Below, piece after piece: positions 16,716-24,534 of a stretch of DNA of 48,225 nucleotides. The notes beneath the pieces were generated by a model. That model was not told where the DNA came from, made no database searches, and worked only from the letters and a program-made list of their open reading frames with translations. The stretch's first letter is position 1. Every line of letters starts with the position of its first letter. Origin of the DNA: Opitutus sp. (GTDB lineage Bacteria > Verrucomicrobiota > Verrucomicrobiia > Opitutales > Opitutaceae); the NCBI GenBank assembly GCA_013821985.1, contig PNJQ01000022.1:1-48225 (forward strand). Direction: 5' to 3'. The translations under genes and the position numbers were made by a program.

Positions 16716-17099
16716 ATGGCAGTCAAAAAGCTTCTTCACACGCGCCTGCGCGTGAACGACCTCGAACGCACGGTGAAGTTCTACGAGACCGCGCTCGGAC
16801 TCACGGTCAGTCGTCGTCACACCTCGCCGCGCGGCGCGCAGCTCGTGTTTCTCCAGACGCCGAACAGCGAGGAGGAAATCGAAATTTGCCAGATGCCCAA
16901 CTCGCCGTCGGTGCAGGTGCAGCCGGATCTCATGCACCTCGCCTTTGAAGTGGACGACCTCGCGGCATTCGCGGCCGAGTTGGAACACAAAGGCATCGCC
17001 CTAAGCGACGGCCCCACGCAGACCGGCAGCGGCTCGGTCATCGCGTTCATCGACGCGCCCGAAGGCTACGAAGTGGAACTCATCCAGCGCGCCCGCTGA
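16716..17099 (+). CDS. Glyoxalase I-like VOC-family protein
   Basis: The 127-residue protein shows both VOC half-repeats and the four metal ligands of glyoxalase I: His8 (LLHTRLRV), Glu55 (EEIEICQ), His74 (LMHLAFEV) and Glu121 (YEVELIQ). LERTVKFYETALGL is the usual first-repeat motif. This fits lactoylglutathione lyase (methylglyoxal detoxification), though many close relatives have other substrates. The start at 16716 gives the normal length; an upstream ATG at 16695 would add seven residues. The gene is divergent from the racemase gene and 48 bases before msrA. Confidence 0.87.
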   Translation: MAVKKLLHTRLRVNDLERTVKFYETALGLTVSRRHTSPRGAQLVFLQTPNSEEEIEICQMPNSPSVQVQPDLMHLAFEVDDLAAFAAELEHKGIALSDGPTQTGSGSVIAFIDAPEGYEVELIQRAR

Positions 17100-17147
17100 C
17101 TCGTAAGGAATAGGACGCCGCACTCGCGACTCTCCTCGTTCCGTTTC

Positions 17148-17807
17148 ATGAACCAAATTACGCTCAACTTCGCGGCATCGTCGGTCCTGGCGTTGCTTGC
17201 GGCCTGTTCACCTATGTCCACCGATTCCTCTTCCGAGCCTTCCTCCTCTCCGCCGATCGCCTGGTCGGGACAGACTGAAATCGCCGTCTTCGGCAGCGGC
17301 TGCTTCTGGTGCACGGAAGCGGTTTACGAGCACGTGCCGGGCGTGAAGAAAGTCATCAGCGGCTACACTGGCGGGCACGTGCCGAATCCCAACTACAAGG
17401 AAGTGTGCGAAGGCACGACCGGCCACGCCGAGGCCACGCGCATCGAATTCGACCCGGCGGTCGTCAGCTACGCCAAGCTCCTCGAGATTTTTTTCGAATC
17501 GCACGACCCGACGACGCTCAACCGCCAGGGTGCGGACGAAGGCACGCAGTATCGCTCGGCGATCTTCTACGCCAGCGACGCGCAGAAGCAGACCGCCGAG
17601 GCGGTGAAGCAGGCGGCGCAAAAGGATTTCGACGACCCGATCGTCACCGAGATCACGTCGCTCGGCGCGTTCTATGAGGCGGAGGACTACCATCAGGACT
17701 ATTTCAAAAACAACCCGAATGCCGGCTACTGTTCTTTCGTGATCAAACCGAAGATGAAGAAGCTGCAGCAGAAGGGCACGATCGCGCCACAGCGGACGGT
17801 CCAGTGA
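17148..17807 (+). CDS. msrA: Peptide methionine sulfoxide reductase MsrA, lipoprotein form
   Basis: The 219-residue protein has a lipoprotein signal ending LLAAC (lipidated Cys20), a Ser-rich tether (about 24-36) and then the MsrA domain. The catalytic motif is GSGCFWCTEAVYEHVPGV with Cys52. GYTGG and GHAEATRIEFDP are family hallmarks, and a resolving Cys lies in GYCSFV near the C-terminus. It reduces methionine-S-sulfoxide in exported proteins and would be membrane-anchored outside the cytoplasm. It is downstream of the VOC gene and followed by palindromic DNA. Confidence 0.95.
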   Translation: MNQITLNFAASSVLALLAACSPMSTDSSSEPSSSPPIAWSGQTEIAVFGSGCFWCTEAVYEHVPGVKKVISGYTGGHVPNPNYKEVCEGTTGHAEATRIEFDPAVVSYAKLLEIFFESHDPTTLNRQGADEGTQYRSAIFYASDAQKQTAEAVKQAAQKDFDDPIVTEITSLGAFYEAEDYHQDYFKNNPNAGYCSFVIKPKMKKLQQKGTIAPQRTVQ

Positions 17808-17816
17808 GCGAGTGGG

Positions 17817-17833
17817 ACCGGCCTCCGGCCGGT
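17817..17833. repeat. Hairpin after msrA
   Basis: ACCGGCC (17817-17823) pairs with GGCCGGT (17827-17833) around loop TCC, ten bases past the msrA stop. There is no T-tract. Confidence 0.5.
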
Positions 17834-17886
17834 TCAAAGCGCGCGAGCGCCGGCCAGCGCCGACGCCACGGCGTCTTCGGAAAGTT

Positions 17887-17960
17887 GTAGCCGGGGTCGC
17901 TGACCCCGGGGAGCACGGCCGAGCCAAACCACGGCCACCGGGCTCAGCGAGCCCGGCTAC
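17887..17960. repeat. REPIN-like palindrome pair, complete copy
   Basis: GTAG (17887-17890), palindrome CCGGGGTC-GCT-GACCCCGG, spacer, palindrome CCGGGCTC-AGC-GAGCCCGG, CTAC (17957-17960). It has the same order and orientation as the copy at 14205. It lies between msrA and the glycosyltransferase gene. Confidence 0.87.
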
Positions 17961-18085
17961 AAACGAACGCCTGCACCAAGCCGGCGGCAGGCAGCGCACC
18001 GTTCTGCGAATTTTCGCCGGATTCATTCGTTCGGCGGATGTGTGCAGGCTCGCGCTGCGCGCGAGAAGTTCGCTAACGTGACGCC

Positions 18086-19096
18086 ATGCCCCTCGTTTCT
18101 GTCGTCATGCCGGCCCGCGATGCCGCGGGCACCATCGCGCGCGCGGTGGCCAGCATCCAGAGCCAGACCTTGCGCGATTGGGAACTCGTGGCGCTCGACG
18201 ACGGCTCGAAGGACGCGACGCGCTTCATCCTGATCGAAATGGCGCAGCTCGATCCGCGCATCCGCGTGCTGCGCACGAAGAGCGGCATTGCCGGCGCGTT
18301 GAATGCCGGCATCGCCGCCGCAACGGGGGACTTCATTGCGCGCATGGACGCCGACGACGAATCCGCGCCCGACCGGCTCGAGAAACAGGCGGCGTTCCTC
18401 ACGGCGAATCCTGAAATCGGCGTCGTAGGCTGTCGCGTGGAGTTCGGCGGCGACCGCGTGAAGAGCGAAGGCTACGCACTGCATGTCGATTGGGTGAACT
18501 CGTTGCTCACGCCCGAACAGATTTTCGTCAACCGGTTCGTCGAATCGCCGTTCGCGCATCCGAGCGTGATGTTCCGGCGCGCCTTGGTGGACGAACACGG
18601 TGGTTATCGCCTCGGCGATTTTCCGGAGGACTACGAGCTGTGGCTCCGCTGGCTCGATCTCGACGTGAAGATGGCGAAAGTTCCCGAGACGCTGCTCACG
18701 TGGTATGATTTTCCGCACCGACTTTCGCGCATCGACCCGCGGTATTCGCCCGAGGCGTTCTTCCAGTTGAAGGCGCACTGGATCGCCGAGTGGGTGAAGC
18801 GCGAGTTGCCGCCGGAACGCGCGATCTGGATCTGGGGCGCGGGACGTCCGACGCGCAAGCGCGCGGCGCTGCTCGAGACGCACGGCGTGAAGATCGCCGG
18901 CTACATTGACGTCGATCTGAAAAAGACCGGCAAAAAGGTCGGCGGTGTGCCGGTGGTCGGCATCGATAAACTCCCGCCACTCGAGACATCTTTCGTGCTC
19001 GGCTACGTCTCAAAGCGGGGAGCGCGGGAATTTAATGACGACGTGCTGCGCAAATCCGGCCGCGTGCTCGGGCGGGATTATCTGATGTGCGCGTGA
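18086..19096 (+). CDS. Family 2 glycosyltransferase with C-terminal Rossmann-like domain
   Basis: The 336-residue protein opens with the GT-A/GT2 signature VSVVMPARDAAGTIARAVAS. It carries the DDGS motif (38-41) and the metal-binding DADD (88-91), and EDYEL lies in the acceptor region. After about residue 245 a second domain begins with IWIWGAGRPTRKR and YIDVDLKK, a nucleotide-binding-like glycine loop often seen in sugar-modifying proteins. It probably transfers a sugar to a surface glycan; donor and acceptor are unknown. No other glycan genes are adjacent. REPIN copies lie on both sides. Confidence 0.88.
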   Translation: MPLVSVVMPARDAAGTIARAVASIQSQTLRDWELVALDDGSKDATRFILIEMAQLDPRIRVLRTKSGIAGALNAGIAAATGDFIARMDADDESAPDRLEKQAAFLTANPEIGVVGCRVEFGGDRVKSEGYALHVDWVNSLLTPEQIFVNRFVESPFAHPSVMFRRALVDEHGGYRLGDFPEDYELWLRWLDLDVKMAKVPETLLTWYDFPHRLSRIDPRYSPEAFFQLKAHWIAEWVKRELPPERAIWIWGAGRPTRKRAALLETHGVKIAGYIDVDLKKTGKKVGGVPVVGIDKLPPLETSFVLGYVSKRGAREFNDDVLRKSGRVLGRDYLMCA

Positions 19097-19143
19097 GGCG
19101 GGCTGTCTCGCGCACCGCAATCCGGTATCGAGCTAAGATTTTT

Positions 19144-19220
19144 GTAGCCGGGCTCGCTGAGCCCGGTCGGTGTTTCTTCGCTCGCGGATCGTCCTCACCG
19201 GGGTCAGCGACCCCGGCTAC
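19144..19220. repeat. REPIN-like palindrome pair, reverse orientation
   Basis: GTAG (19144-19147) is followed first by the GGGCTC-type palindrome and then, after a spacer, by the GGGGTC-type palindrome and CTAC (19217-19220). This is the order opposite to the copies at 14205 and 17887, so the whole element is inverted here. Confidence 0.85.
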
Positions 19221-19293
19221 AATATTTTCAAAAGCGCTGTTGTGGTCCGAGTTTGGCTTTGAGCTGCCCGCATCCGAAACCAGTCTGCCTCCC

Positions 19294-19977
19294 ATGCCGC
19301 GCGGCGAAACCGAACAGCACCTGCGTCTGAAGGCGCTCACGCTCGCGTGGGCGCGGGCGCGCGGCTGGACGTTTGCGGCGGCGGAGGTGCGGGTGCCGCG
19401 GAGTGGTTTCCGCGCAGACGTGGCGGCGGCCGACGAAGGGGAAAGCGGTGGGGTCGTCGTGTTCGAATGCAAACAGTCGCGCGCCGATTTGCTGAAGGAC
19501 GCCCATGCCGAAGCGGTGGTGCGCGCGCGCACGGCGGAGCTTGCGCAGCGGCAGCGCGTGCTGGAGGAGTTGCTGGCGGTGCACCGGCCGGAGTTGCGCC
19601 GCGGCGAGGCGTTGTGGCCGGAATTCGACACGTGGAATTTTGCCTCCCTCGAGCATCGCACCTATCGGCGCGTGCTGGGCGAATTGGCGATGTTTCGACG
19701 ACGCCTGCGCGAAGGCACGAAGTTTTCGCGCATGACCCGCTACCAGTGCGCCGACGCGCTCTACTTGGTAGTTGAGGAAAACATCCACGCCGAGGCGGAG
19801 ATTCCGAAGGGCTGGGGACTGCTCGTGCGGCGCGGCGATGAACTCCGGCTCGCGCGCGATGCAGCGCGGCTGACGCCGTGGGCGGAGCAGCGGGCGGCGT
19901 TGCGCCGCGCCATCGCCCAGAAACTCGCGGGGCCGCCGGTCCCGCCCGCGGATTTGCTTTTCGCCGGAACGGCATAG
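19294..19977 (+). CDS. MmcB-like PD-(D/E)XK nuclease
   Basis: The 227-residue protein has a visible nuclease core: Asp42 in FRADVAAAD, then Glu58-Cys-Lys60 in VVVFECKQSRADLLKD, a D-x15-ExK arrangement. The C-terminal half (YQCADALYLVVEEN, PKGWGLLVRRGDELRLAR) matches MmcB, a putative DNA-repair endonuclease family. An extra block of about 60 Arg/Glu/Ala-rich residues (about 70-135) makes it longer than usual MmcB. The start at 19294 follows a REPIN; the upstream open frame is repeat DNA. Hsp33 follows nine bases downstream, so the two are likely co-transcribed. Confidence 0.75.
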   Translation: MPRGETEQHLRLKALTLAWARARGWTFAAAEVRVPRSGFRADVAAADEGESGGVVVFECKQSRADLLKDAHAEAVVRARTAELAQRQRVLEELLAVHRPELRRGEALWPEFDTWNFASLEHRTYRRVLGELAMFRRRLREGTKFSRMTRYQCADALYLVVEENIHAEAEIPKGWGLLVRRGDELRLARDAARLTPWAEQRAALRRAIAQKLAGPPVPPADLLFAGTA

Positions 19978-19986
19978 ACTGCCGGC

Positions 19987-20790
19987 ATGCCTGATTCGAC
20001 GAGTGAGCCGATCAACGGAGCTGAGGTGACGATCGATTTCGTCCGCCACCGCAATGTGCTGCTCGTGCGCGGCGATCTCAGCCCACTGTTCGTCGATTAC
20101 TACCTCCACTTGGCGGACCAAAAACTGAAGGCCGGCCCGGTGCCCGATCGTCTGCTCAAGGATCTGCTCGCGGCGTTTGCGCTGTATTGCGCGTCGCGTC
20201 CACGCAACGAACACCTCGCATGGACGCTCGGTCTGCAGGACCCGCGGTTGAATCTGTTCGTCACTGGCGACAACGAGGACTGCACGGTCGCCGGGCGCAT
20301 TTTCACCGAGAATGTGCGCGAGGCCGAGAGGAACGTTTTTTATTCCGACCTGATGCCGCGCCGCGGCGCGGAGAAGCGGCGCAGCGTGGTGAATTTCGAG
20401 GGCGCGGACATTTTTCGCGCAGCGGAGGCTTACTACGCCGGCAGCGAGCAGCGCATCGCGCGCTTCTTCGATGTGGGCGACGATCACTACGCGTTGCTCA
20501 TTTCTCATCCGGATTGCGATGAGGCCTGGTTGCGCGGCGTGGACCTCGCGGGCGTGAAGGCGCTGGCCGAGACCGAGACGCTCGCGCGCATCGAGCGTCG
20601 CGCGTATCGCTGGAACTGCGGTTGCACGCAGCAGAAAATCATGGGCGCGCTCGCACCGGTGGCACGCGACGATTTGACCGCGCTGTTCCACGACGACGAA
20701 TCGATCCACGTGCAATGTCCGCGTTGCGCCGCAATGCACATCATCACGCGCGAAGCGATGGAAGCGTTTCTCGCCGCAGCGAAGCAGTAG
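19987..20790 (+). CDS. hslO: Hsp33-like redox-regulated chaperone
   Basis: The 267-residue protein ends with the Hsp33 zinc switch: Cys211-Gly-Cys213 and Cys244-Pro-Arg-Cys247. Upon oxidation these lose zinc and switch on holdase activity. The middle segment VVNFEGADIFRAAEAYYAGS aligns by eye with the E. coli family consensus (EGDTL...YF.RSEQ). The N-terminal half is divergent from E. coli but keeps the length. It acts in the cytoplasm, holding unfolding proteins under oxidative stress. It lies directly after the MmcB-like gene. Confidence 0.85.
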   Translation: MPDSTSEPINGAEVTIDFVRHRNVLLVRGDLSPLFVDYYLHLADQKLKAGPVPDRLLKDLLAAFALYCASRPRNEHLAWTLGLQDPRLNLFVTGDNEDCTVAGRIFTENVREAERNVFYSDLMPRRGAEKRRSVVNFEGADIFRAAEAYYAGSEQRIARFFDVGDDHYALLISHPDCDEAWLRGVDLAGVKALAETETLARIERRAYRWNCGCTQQKIMGALAPVARDDLTALFHDDESIHVQCPRCAAMHIITREAMEAFLAAAKQ

Positions 20791-20823
20791 GAGGGATGGC
20801 GCTGCCCTGCGCTGCACGCCGGT

Positions 20824-20879
20824 GCGGGCCCGGCCCCGCAGCTGGTGGTTTTCGTTTGTCGGGGCATGAAGCCCCTCCC
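20824..20879. repeat. Two short palindromes before pnuC
   Basis: GCGGG-CCCGG-CCCCGC (from 20824) and GGGGC-ATGAA-GCCCC (20861-20875) lie in the 100-base gap before pnuC. The second is preceded by GTCG and followed by TCCCAC, resembling the decayed REP heads seen elsewhere. Confidence 0.35.
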
Positions 20880-20890
20880 ACCTTCGCGGC

Positions 20891-21538
20891 ATGAGCGTTT
20901 GGGAAATTCTCGGGACCGTGCTCGGCGTGATCGGCGTGGCGCTGATGATCCGCGAGAACATCTGGGCTTGGCCCGTGGGCATCGTGCAGGTGACCATTTA
21001 TGCGTGGGTGTTCTTCGCGGCGAAGCTCTACTCGGACGCTCTCCTGCAGGGATTTTTCTTCGTAATTCTGGCGTATGGCTGGGTGCATTGGCTGCGTGGC
21101 CGGCACACGGCGGCGCACAGTGAACTGCCTATCACGCGCTTGAGCGCCGCGGCCACCTTGGGCTGGGTCGCGGTCGGCGCGACCGTCACGGCGGGGTGGG
21201 GAGCGTTCATGCAGCGTTCGACCGATGCCGCCCTGCCTTTCTGGGACGCGTTCATTCTCGTCTTCAGCCTCATTGCACAATGGCTGCAGGCGCGAAAGGT
21301 TCTGGAGAACTGGGTGGGCTGGCTCGCGGTCAACACGATCGCGATCGGGGTCTATTGGACGAAGGACCTGCGTCTCACGGCGGCGCTCTACGTGGTTTTC
21401 TGGCTGATGGCTCTGTGGGGCTGGCGCGCGTGGCGGCAATCGCTGGTGACATATGCAGCCGCGGCGCCAGCGCCGCGGAACAAACCACGCGGCGAGGGTG
21501 CCGCGTCTCCATCAACTTCCATCGATCATGGCCCCTGA
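20891..21538 (+). CDS. pnuC: PnuC-like nicotinamide riboside transporter
   Basis: The 215-residue membrane protein has about seven hydrophobic segments and the PnuC motifs NIWAWPVGIVQVTIYAWVFF, LYSDALLQ and GWVHWLRG. It should import nicotinamide riboside. The gene overlaps the NadR-like kinase by 11 bases, which phosphorylates that substrate and traps it. The last 20-25 residues (Ala/Pro/Arg-rich, from about 189) are encoded by palindromic repeat DNA and are unlikely to belong to the ancestral protein. The start at 20891 has only a weak ribosome-binding site. Confidence 0.92.
   Translation: MSVWEILGTVLGVIGVALMIRENIWAWPVGIVQVTIYAWVFFAAKLYSDALLQGFFFVILAYGWVHWLRGRHTAAHSELPITRLSAAATLGWVAVGATVTAGWGAFMQRSTDAALPFWDAFILVFSLIAQWLQARKVLENWVGWLAVNTIAIGVYWTKDLRLTAALYVVFWLMALWGWRAWRQSLVTYAAAAPAPRNKPRGEGAASPSTSIDHGP
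21455..21510. repeat. REP-like palindromes inside the 3' end of pnuC
   Basis: The palindrome CCGCGGCG-CCA-GCGCCGCGG (21459-21478) follows a GCAG head. A second palindrome, ACGCGGC (21487-21493) with GCCGCGT (21500-21506), follows. The pair is translated as the C-terminal tail of PnuC and ends 18 bases before the kinase start. Confidence 0.55.
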
Positions 21539-22142
21539 CGTTTTGCGCATTGCGGTGTTCGGTCCGGAATCGACCGGCAAGACGCGACTCGCAGCGAAGT
21601 TGGCGGCGCATTTCCGCGCGCCGCTCGTCGCCGAATACGCGCGCGAATTCTGGGACGCGCAGGGCCTCATCACGCTCGAGGACATCCCCGGGATCGCGCG
21701 CGAACAGTGGCGCCGCGAGGACGAAGCCGTCGCAAAAGCAGCGAAGGCCGCCGAAACGCAAAGTCATATAATAGATGACAAGTCAGGTGGGGCGGCGCGG
21801 GCTCCGTTGGTGATCTGCGATACGGAGGCGCTGACGACGGTGTTGTGGAGCGATTTGCTTTACGGGACCACGCCGGAGGACGTGCGGCGCGGCGCGGAAC
21901 GGCGCGCGAGAAATTACGCGCTCTACCTGCTGCTCGACACCGACGTGCCCTTCGCACCGGATCCGCAACGGTGTTTTCCCGAGCCGGAGGACCGCGAGAA
22001 ATGCCGCCGCGTCTGGCACGGCGCACTGAAGCGGCGGCATCTGCCCTTCGTCGAGATCCGCGGCGACTGGGCCGAGCGCGAACGCACGGCGATCGCGGCG
22101 GTGGCGGCGTTGCTCGGATTTCGCGGCGACGTGGAGGCCTAG
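21528..22142 (+). CDS. NadR-like nicotinamide riboside kinase / P-loop ATPase
   Basis: The 204-residue protein has a Walker A loop GPESTGKT (12-19). AEYAREFWDAQG and VICDTEALTTVLWSDLLYG are typical of the ribosylnicotinamide kinase domain of NadR. There is no helix-turn-helix or NMN adenylyltransferase domain, so it is the kinase part alone. It should make NMN from nicotinamide riboside imported by the overlapping PnuC. A short unusual insert (SHIIDDKSGG, about 83-92) is encoded by unusually AT-rich DNA. Its stop codon shares CTAG with the stop of the convergent DUF4386 gene. Confidence 0.87.
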   Translation: MAPDVLRIAVFGPESTGKTRLAAKLAAHFRAPLVAEYAREFWDAQGLITLEDIPGIAREQWRREDEAVAKAAKAAETQSHIIDDKSGGAARAPLVICDTEALTTVLWSDLLYGTTPEDVRRGAERRARNYALYLLLDTDVPFAPDPQRCFPEPEDREKCRRVWHGALKRRHLPFVEIRGDWAERERTAIAAVAALLGFRGDVEA

Positions 22143-22852
22143 GCGGTGTCCGGGACGCGGGCGGTCGCGAAGAGCAGCCAGAAGATGATGCCCAGCTCCC
22201 CGGCGGCGTAGAAAGGCATCCCGAACTTGAAGAAGAACGGCCCATAGGCGGGGAGGACCAGGTTGACGCAACCCAGCGCCACATACGTGACGCCGCCGAT
22301 GATCAGCAGCACACCGAGGAAGCGCGGGTAGAAACGCGAGACGAGGACGAGCCGGCCGAACGGCACCAACCAGAAACCCCAGAAGAAGGTCGCGAGCACT
22401 GTCGCGCTGCCGGCGAGGCGGATGAAGACCATCACCAACGCCTCCCGCTGCGGCGGGGCGAACGCCGCGAGGTAATCCTCCGGCCCGAGCAGCAGCAGCG
22501 GGGCCGTCCGGCAGACGGTGCTGATCATGCTGATGCCGACGGCGGTGAAGACGAGCCCGAGCATGAGGCGCGCCTGTCGGCGGTCGACGTTGCGGAACAG
22601 CGCGTAGAGCAGGAGCACGAGCCCGAGAAAGACGCCACCGGAGACCAGATCGGTGAGGAGCCAGAGCCGGTAAAGGACAGGCTCGGCGGTGATGCGAGCG
22701 GCGGTGGCGGCGGCGTCTCCGGCGACGACGAACCGCGCCTTGAGTAAAAATTCGCTCAGCGGCGCGAGGAACAGAATCAGCAGATAGACGAATCCCGCCT
22801 GGCGGGCGGTTCTCTGCAGCGAGCGGGCGGGCGAATTGGTCGGCGGATTCAT
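22139..22852 (-). CDS. DUF4386 family membrane protein (copy 2)
   Basis: The 237-residue protein has six or seven hydrophobic segments and the DUF4386 pattern: an N-terminal helix (QAGFVYLLILFLAPLSEFLL), a middle FRNVDRRQARLMLG and a late SRFYPRFLGVLLIIGG. Function is unknown for the family. It is paralogous to the gene just upstream in the same operon, with 17 bases between. It is the last gene of the PadR operon, ending convergently against the NadR-like kinase. Confidence 0.82.
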   Translation of the reverse strand: MNPPTNSPARSLQRTARQAGFVYLLILFLAPLSEFLLKARFVVAGDAAATAARITAEPVLYRLWLLTDLVSGGVFLGLVLLLYALFRNVDRRQARLMLGLVFTAVGISMISTVCRTAPLLLLGPEDYLAAFAPPQREALVMVFIRLAGSATVLATFFWGFWLVPFGRLVLVSRFYPRFLGVLLIIGGVTYVALGCVNLVLPAYGPFFFKFGMPFYAAGELGIIFWLLFATARVPDTA

Positions 22853-22869
22853 GGTAGGACGGGGCGGCG

Positions 22870-23592
22870 TCAGGGCGGCGGCGGTTGGGCGGCGGCCTGT
22901 GCGCGCCAGCGTCGCTCGTCCACGCCAAACGCGAGGAGCCAGAAGATCAGGGAGACGGAACCGAGGAGAGCGGACGCCATGATGAAGGGCAGCAGGCGGG
23001 TCGCGAGCGGCTCGTAAAGGTAGGTCAGCCAGCCGAGCCCGGCGACCGCACCGAGCACGCCCAGAATGCGGGGCAGGAAGGTGGAACGGAAAACGAGATA
23101 GCCCTGCGCCAGTGCATACAGTCCGAAGAACACCACGGCCACGGTTTCGGCGACGTAGTTGAGCCGGAGAAAGAGCAGCGCCAGCGCCCGCAGTTGTTCG
23201 TCAGCGAACACGTCCAGGTATTTCGCGCCGCCGAGCACGAGCAGCGGCGCGTAAAAAAACACGCGGCCGACGAGCTTCACGACGCAGCCGGCGAGGCCGA
23301 ACACCAGGGTGAGCTGCGACACCGTGCGATCCACCGGGCGCAGCAGCGGGTAGAAGAGCAGGATCATCGCGAGCTGGCAGGCCATCTCGACGAGATAGGC
23401 GGCGAAGCCGGCGCGGTAGAGGGTTTCATGCTGAAGAATATTGGCGGCGGTCAGTCCGGCGTTGCCCGTCGCAACGAGGCGGCCGCTCACGAAAGCCTGG
23501 GCGAAGATGCCGAGCAGCAGGGTCGCGAGATAGAGCGCGCCGGCCAGTCGCGCCTGGCGCCGCGGCGCGAAAATGGGGAGGGAGGCAGTCAT
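22870..23592 (-). CDS. DUF4386 family membrane protein (copy 1)
   Basis: The 240-residue protein shares its plan with the downstream neighbour: ARLAGALYLATLLLGIFAQA at the N-terminus, PLLRPVDRTVSQLTLVFG mid-protein, and STFLPRILGVLGAVAGLGWL later. Six or seven membrane segments are likely. The N-terminal RLAGALYL motif is the commonest DUF4386 signature. Role unknown. It sits 45 bases after the TPR gene and 17 before its paralog, so it is part of the same operon. Confidence 0.85.
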   Translation of the reverse strand: MTASLPIFAPRRQARLAGALYLATLLLGIFAQAFVSGRLVATGNAGLTAANILQHETLYRAGFAAYLVEMACQLAMILLFYPLLRPVDRTVSQLTLVFGLAGCVVKLVGRVFFYAPLLVLGGAKYLDVFADEQLRALALLFLRLNYVAETVAVVFFGLYALAQGYLVFRSTFLPRILGVLGAVAGLGWLTYLYEPLATRLLPFIMASALLGSVSLIFWLLAFGVDERRWRAQAAAQPPPP

Positions 23593-23637
23593 GGCGGGTT
23601 CGGAGGCTGGGCTCGGCGCGGAGGGTTTCGCCGCCGG

Positions 23638-24495
23638 CTAGAGTTTTTTCAGCGCGTCGATGGCTTGTTGGAAGTTGGGGTTGGTCTTGAGCGCGGCCTC
23701 GTAGGCGGCGCGGGCGGCGGCCTTGTCGCCGCGTTTTTCGTGGATGTTCCCGAGGCGCCAGTGGGCGGCGTCGTGACCGGGCGCGCCGGGGCTCGGCGGC
23801 ATGGCCAGGCAGCGGAGGAGGGCGGCCGCTCCGCGGTCGGGTTGCTCGCCGGTGAGGGCGGCGAGGCGTCCGGTCTGGAAGAGCGCAGCGTAGTTTTCGG
23901 GCTGGGCACGGAGCACTTCTTCGATCTCGGCGCGGGCTTCCGCGTATTTTTTCTCGCCGATGCAGAGGATTGCGTAGGTGACGCGGCCGCGGTTCGGGTC
24001 GAGCTTCCGGATCTCCGCGGCCTGGGCGTAGGCCTTTTCCATCCCGCCGCCCATGACGCCGGGGGCCATCTGATAGACGCTGGCGAGGCTGCTGCGGGCG
24101 TCGACGTTGCCCGGCTCAAGCGCGACGGCCTTTTCGTAGGCGGCGATGACTTTCTTGCCCAAGCCGATCTTGGAAAACATGCCGGCCTTCTGGGCGGCGA
24201 GACCGTAGGCTTCGCCGAGCTGGAGCTGGTATCCGGCGTCGCTCGGTGCCAGCGCGGCCGCTTTTTCGGTGGCCTTGACGGCGCCGTCGCCGTCGCCCTG
24301 GGCGAGGCGCACGCGGCCGAGCCAGGCGTGCGCCTCGGCGTCGGCGGGCTGGGCGGCGACGAGCGCTTGGGCGGCGGACGCGGCCTCGGCGAGCTGACCG
24401 TCGCGCAGGAGGCGGCGGATTTGGTCGGCTTGTTCGGGCGTGACTGCGGCGTGGGCGAACGCGGCCAGGGTGAGGAGAAGGATCAAGTGGCGCAT
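23638..24495 (-). CDS. Exported TPR-repeat protein
   Basis: The 285-residue protein has a signal peptide (MRHLILLLTLAAFAHA), followed by tandem TPR-like helix pairs. Examples are AEAHAWLGRVRLAQGDGDGA, VIAAYEKAVALEPGNVDARS and AHWRLGNIHEKRGDKAAARA. It should be a periplasmic or exported binding scaffold. The start at 24495 fits the signal peptide; a TTG at 24510 would add five residues. It lies in the PadR operon between the methyltransferase and DUF4386 genes. Confidence 0.85.
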   Translation of the reverse strand: MRHLILLLTLAAFAHAAVTPEQADQIRRLLRDGQLAEAASAAQALVAAQPADAEAHAWLGRVRLAQGDGDGAVKATEKAAALAPSDAGYQLQLGEAYGLAAQKAGMFSKIGLGKKVIAAYEKAVALEPGNVDARSSLASVYQMAPGVMGGGMEKAYAQAAEIRKLDPNRGRVTYAILCIGEKKYAEARAEIEEVLRAQPENYAALFQTGRLAALTGEQPDRGAAALLRCLAMPPSPGAPGHDAAHWRLGNIHEKRGDKAAARAAYEAALKTNPNFQQAIDALKKL

Positions 24496-24534
24496 GGGGA
24501 AGACGGACAAGGTTGGATGGAGCGTGGAAAAAAT

